Assembly: GCF_003640665.1 (NCBI RefSeq)
Contig: NZ_QQXL01000002.1
Location: 248,001-312,000 of the forward strand
Direction of reading: 5' to 3'
DNA from: Galactobacter caseinivorans
Lineage (GTDB): Bacteria; Actinomycetota; Actinomycetes; Actinomycetales; Micrococcaceae
DNA length: 64,000 nt
This document shows positions 63,301 through 64,000 of the stretch, in pieces (the stretch's first letter is position 1; each line of letters begins with the position of its first letter). Both the position numbers and the translations under genes were made by a program. The notes below the pieces were generated by a model. The model was not told the origin of the DNA, did not search any database, and was given only the letters and a program-made list of their open reading frames with translations.

Positions 63301-64000
63301 TTACGCCGACAGAATGCGGCTGAGATACCGGGCGATAGCGCGCACAGCGGCGATCGAGCCCGGGTAGTCCATACGGGTGGGTCCAAGGACCCCGATCATT
63401 GACTGGTTGCCAGGGCCGTAGCCGGAGGCCACCACCGAGGCACCCACCAAGGGTGAGTCCACGTTCTCTGAACCGATGCTCACGGCCACGCCGTAGGCAT
63501 CTTGCTCCAGTTCGGAGAGCAGGCGCAACAGCACCACCTGCTCCTCTAACGCCTCAAGGACGGGAGTGATGTTGCCGTGGAAGTCCTGTTGGGCCCGCGC
63601 CAGGTTCGCGGTGCCGGCCATGACCATGCGATGCGAGCGGTCCAGACGCGAGAGGTCAGCCACGGCCCCGGAGACGGCGGTGGCCAGCGGAAGCTGCTCC
63701 GCGGGGACCAGTCCGCTCAGCGCGGCGAGCAGCGTGGGGACATCGGCCAGGTGCTTGCCCACAATCAGGCCAAGCACCAGTTCCTTCACCCGCGCCAACT
63801 CCAGCTCAACGCTGCCCAACGGCACGGCGATGACGCGCTGCTGCACCGAACCGGAGGTGGCGATGAGCACCGCCAAGACCTGACCGGAGCCCAAGGCGAC
63901 CAACTCGACGTGACGCACCCGAGCGTCGTCGAGCCGGGGAATCTGAATGACCGCCACCTGATGGGTCAGGTGCGAGAGCACGCGCACCGTGCGCGCCAGG
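63301..64000 (-). CDS. hrcA: Heat-inducible transcription repressor HrcA, C-terminal part (cut by window edge)
   Basis: The last 233 or so codons of HrcA, the repressor that binds CIRCE elements at groE and dnaK-type operons. The visible part covers the GAF-like and dimerisation region (VRVLSHLTHQVAVIQIP, VELVALGSGQVLAVLIA, ending MDYPGSIAAVRAIARYLSRIL). The N-terminal winged helix lies beyond the window. dnaJ follows directly, the usual partner. Confidence 0.92.
   Translation of the reverse strand, partial: LARTVRVLSHLTHQVAVIQIPRLDDARVRHVELVALGSGQVLAVLIATSGSVQQRVIAVPLGSVELELARVKELVLGLIVGKHLADVPTLLAALSGLVPAEQLPLATAVSGAVADLSRLDRSHRMVMAGTANLARAQQDFHGNITPVLEALEEQVVLLRLLSELEQDAYGVAVSIGSENVDSPLVGASVVASGYGPGNQSMIGVLGPTRMDYPGSIAAVRAIARYLSRILSA

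Overview
The window looks like a high-GC actinobacterial chromosome, most probably Micrococcaceae (Arthrobacter/Micrococcus/Kocuria-like). The family-level call is inferred from a complete pupylation operon, a naturally fused pafB-pafC gene, RbpA, polyprenol-phosphate mannosyltransferase, a qcrCAB/ctaCDEF respiratory set and many GTG starts with 4-bp gene overlaps. No rRNA, tRNA, CRISPR array, intact insertion sequence or prophage was seen.

Layout. 1-17.6 kb (+ strand): end of a site-2 protease, trmI, then the Pup system arc-dop-pup-pafA with no 20S proteasome genes, two FKBP isomerases, fused pafBC, a small membrane protein, tatA-tatC, helicase helY, an amidohydrolase and a polyprenol-phosphate mannosyltransferase. 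17.7-24.7 kb: rbpA behind a SigR/SigH-like promoter, an SPFH-NfeD pair, an RlmA-like methyltransferase, an S9 peptidase, peptide deformylase and a MalY-type C-S lyase. 24.7-29 kb is the least conserved part: a gene-poor stretch with a perfect 13-bp inverted repeat, a DUF6924 gene, a DHFR-like reductase, a strong candidate chromosomal dif site (26403-26430), a broken two-domain acetyltransferase and a secreted GH16 glycosidase. Gene orientation (mostly + left of dif, mostly - right of it) fits a replication terminus there.

29.0-34.8 kb (- strand) carries jetA-jetB-jetC, the SMC-like MksFEB/Wadjet complex. The nuclease gene jetD is absent from its usual place after jetC; only 12-bp tandem repeats and a terminator lie there. 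The divergent region upstream of jetA holds an 11-bp inverted repeat that could be an operator. 34.9-40.2 kb has membrane and small proteins, a SatD-like regulator, a stand-alone Lrp/AsnC effector domain and trpD. 40.4-49.3 kb has two converging respiratory operons, ctaE-qcrCAB (+) and ctaC-ctaD-ctaF (-), separated by a small DUF gene and a GntR/UTRA regulator. 49.4-64 kb (mostly -) is core metabolism: erpA, an M20 dipeptidase, pyrD, uppS, recO, leuA with a leucine leader peptide, era, a CorC-type protein, ybeY, phoH, rsmE, dnaJ and the end of hrcA.

The main points for follow-up are the JetABC complex without JetD about 3 kb from dif, pupylation without a proteasome (ARC also lacks the C-terminal proteasome-docking motif), the leuA leader peptide with its overlapping inverted repeat, and a recurring -10-like hexamer 5-8 bases before a start codon, suggesting many leaderless mRNAs.
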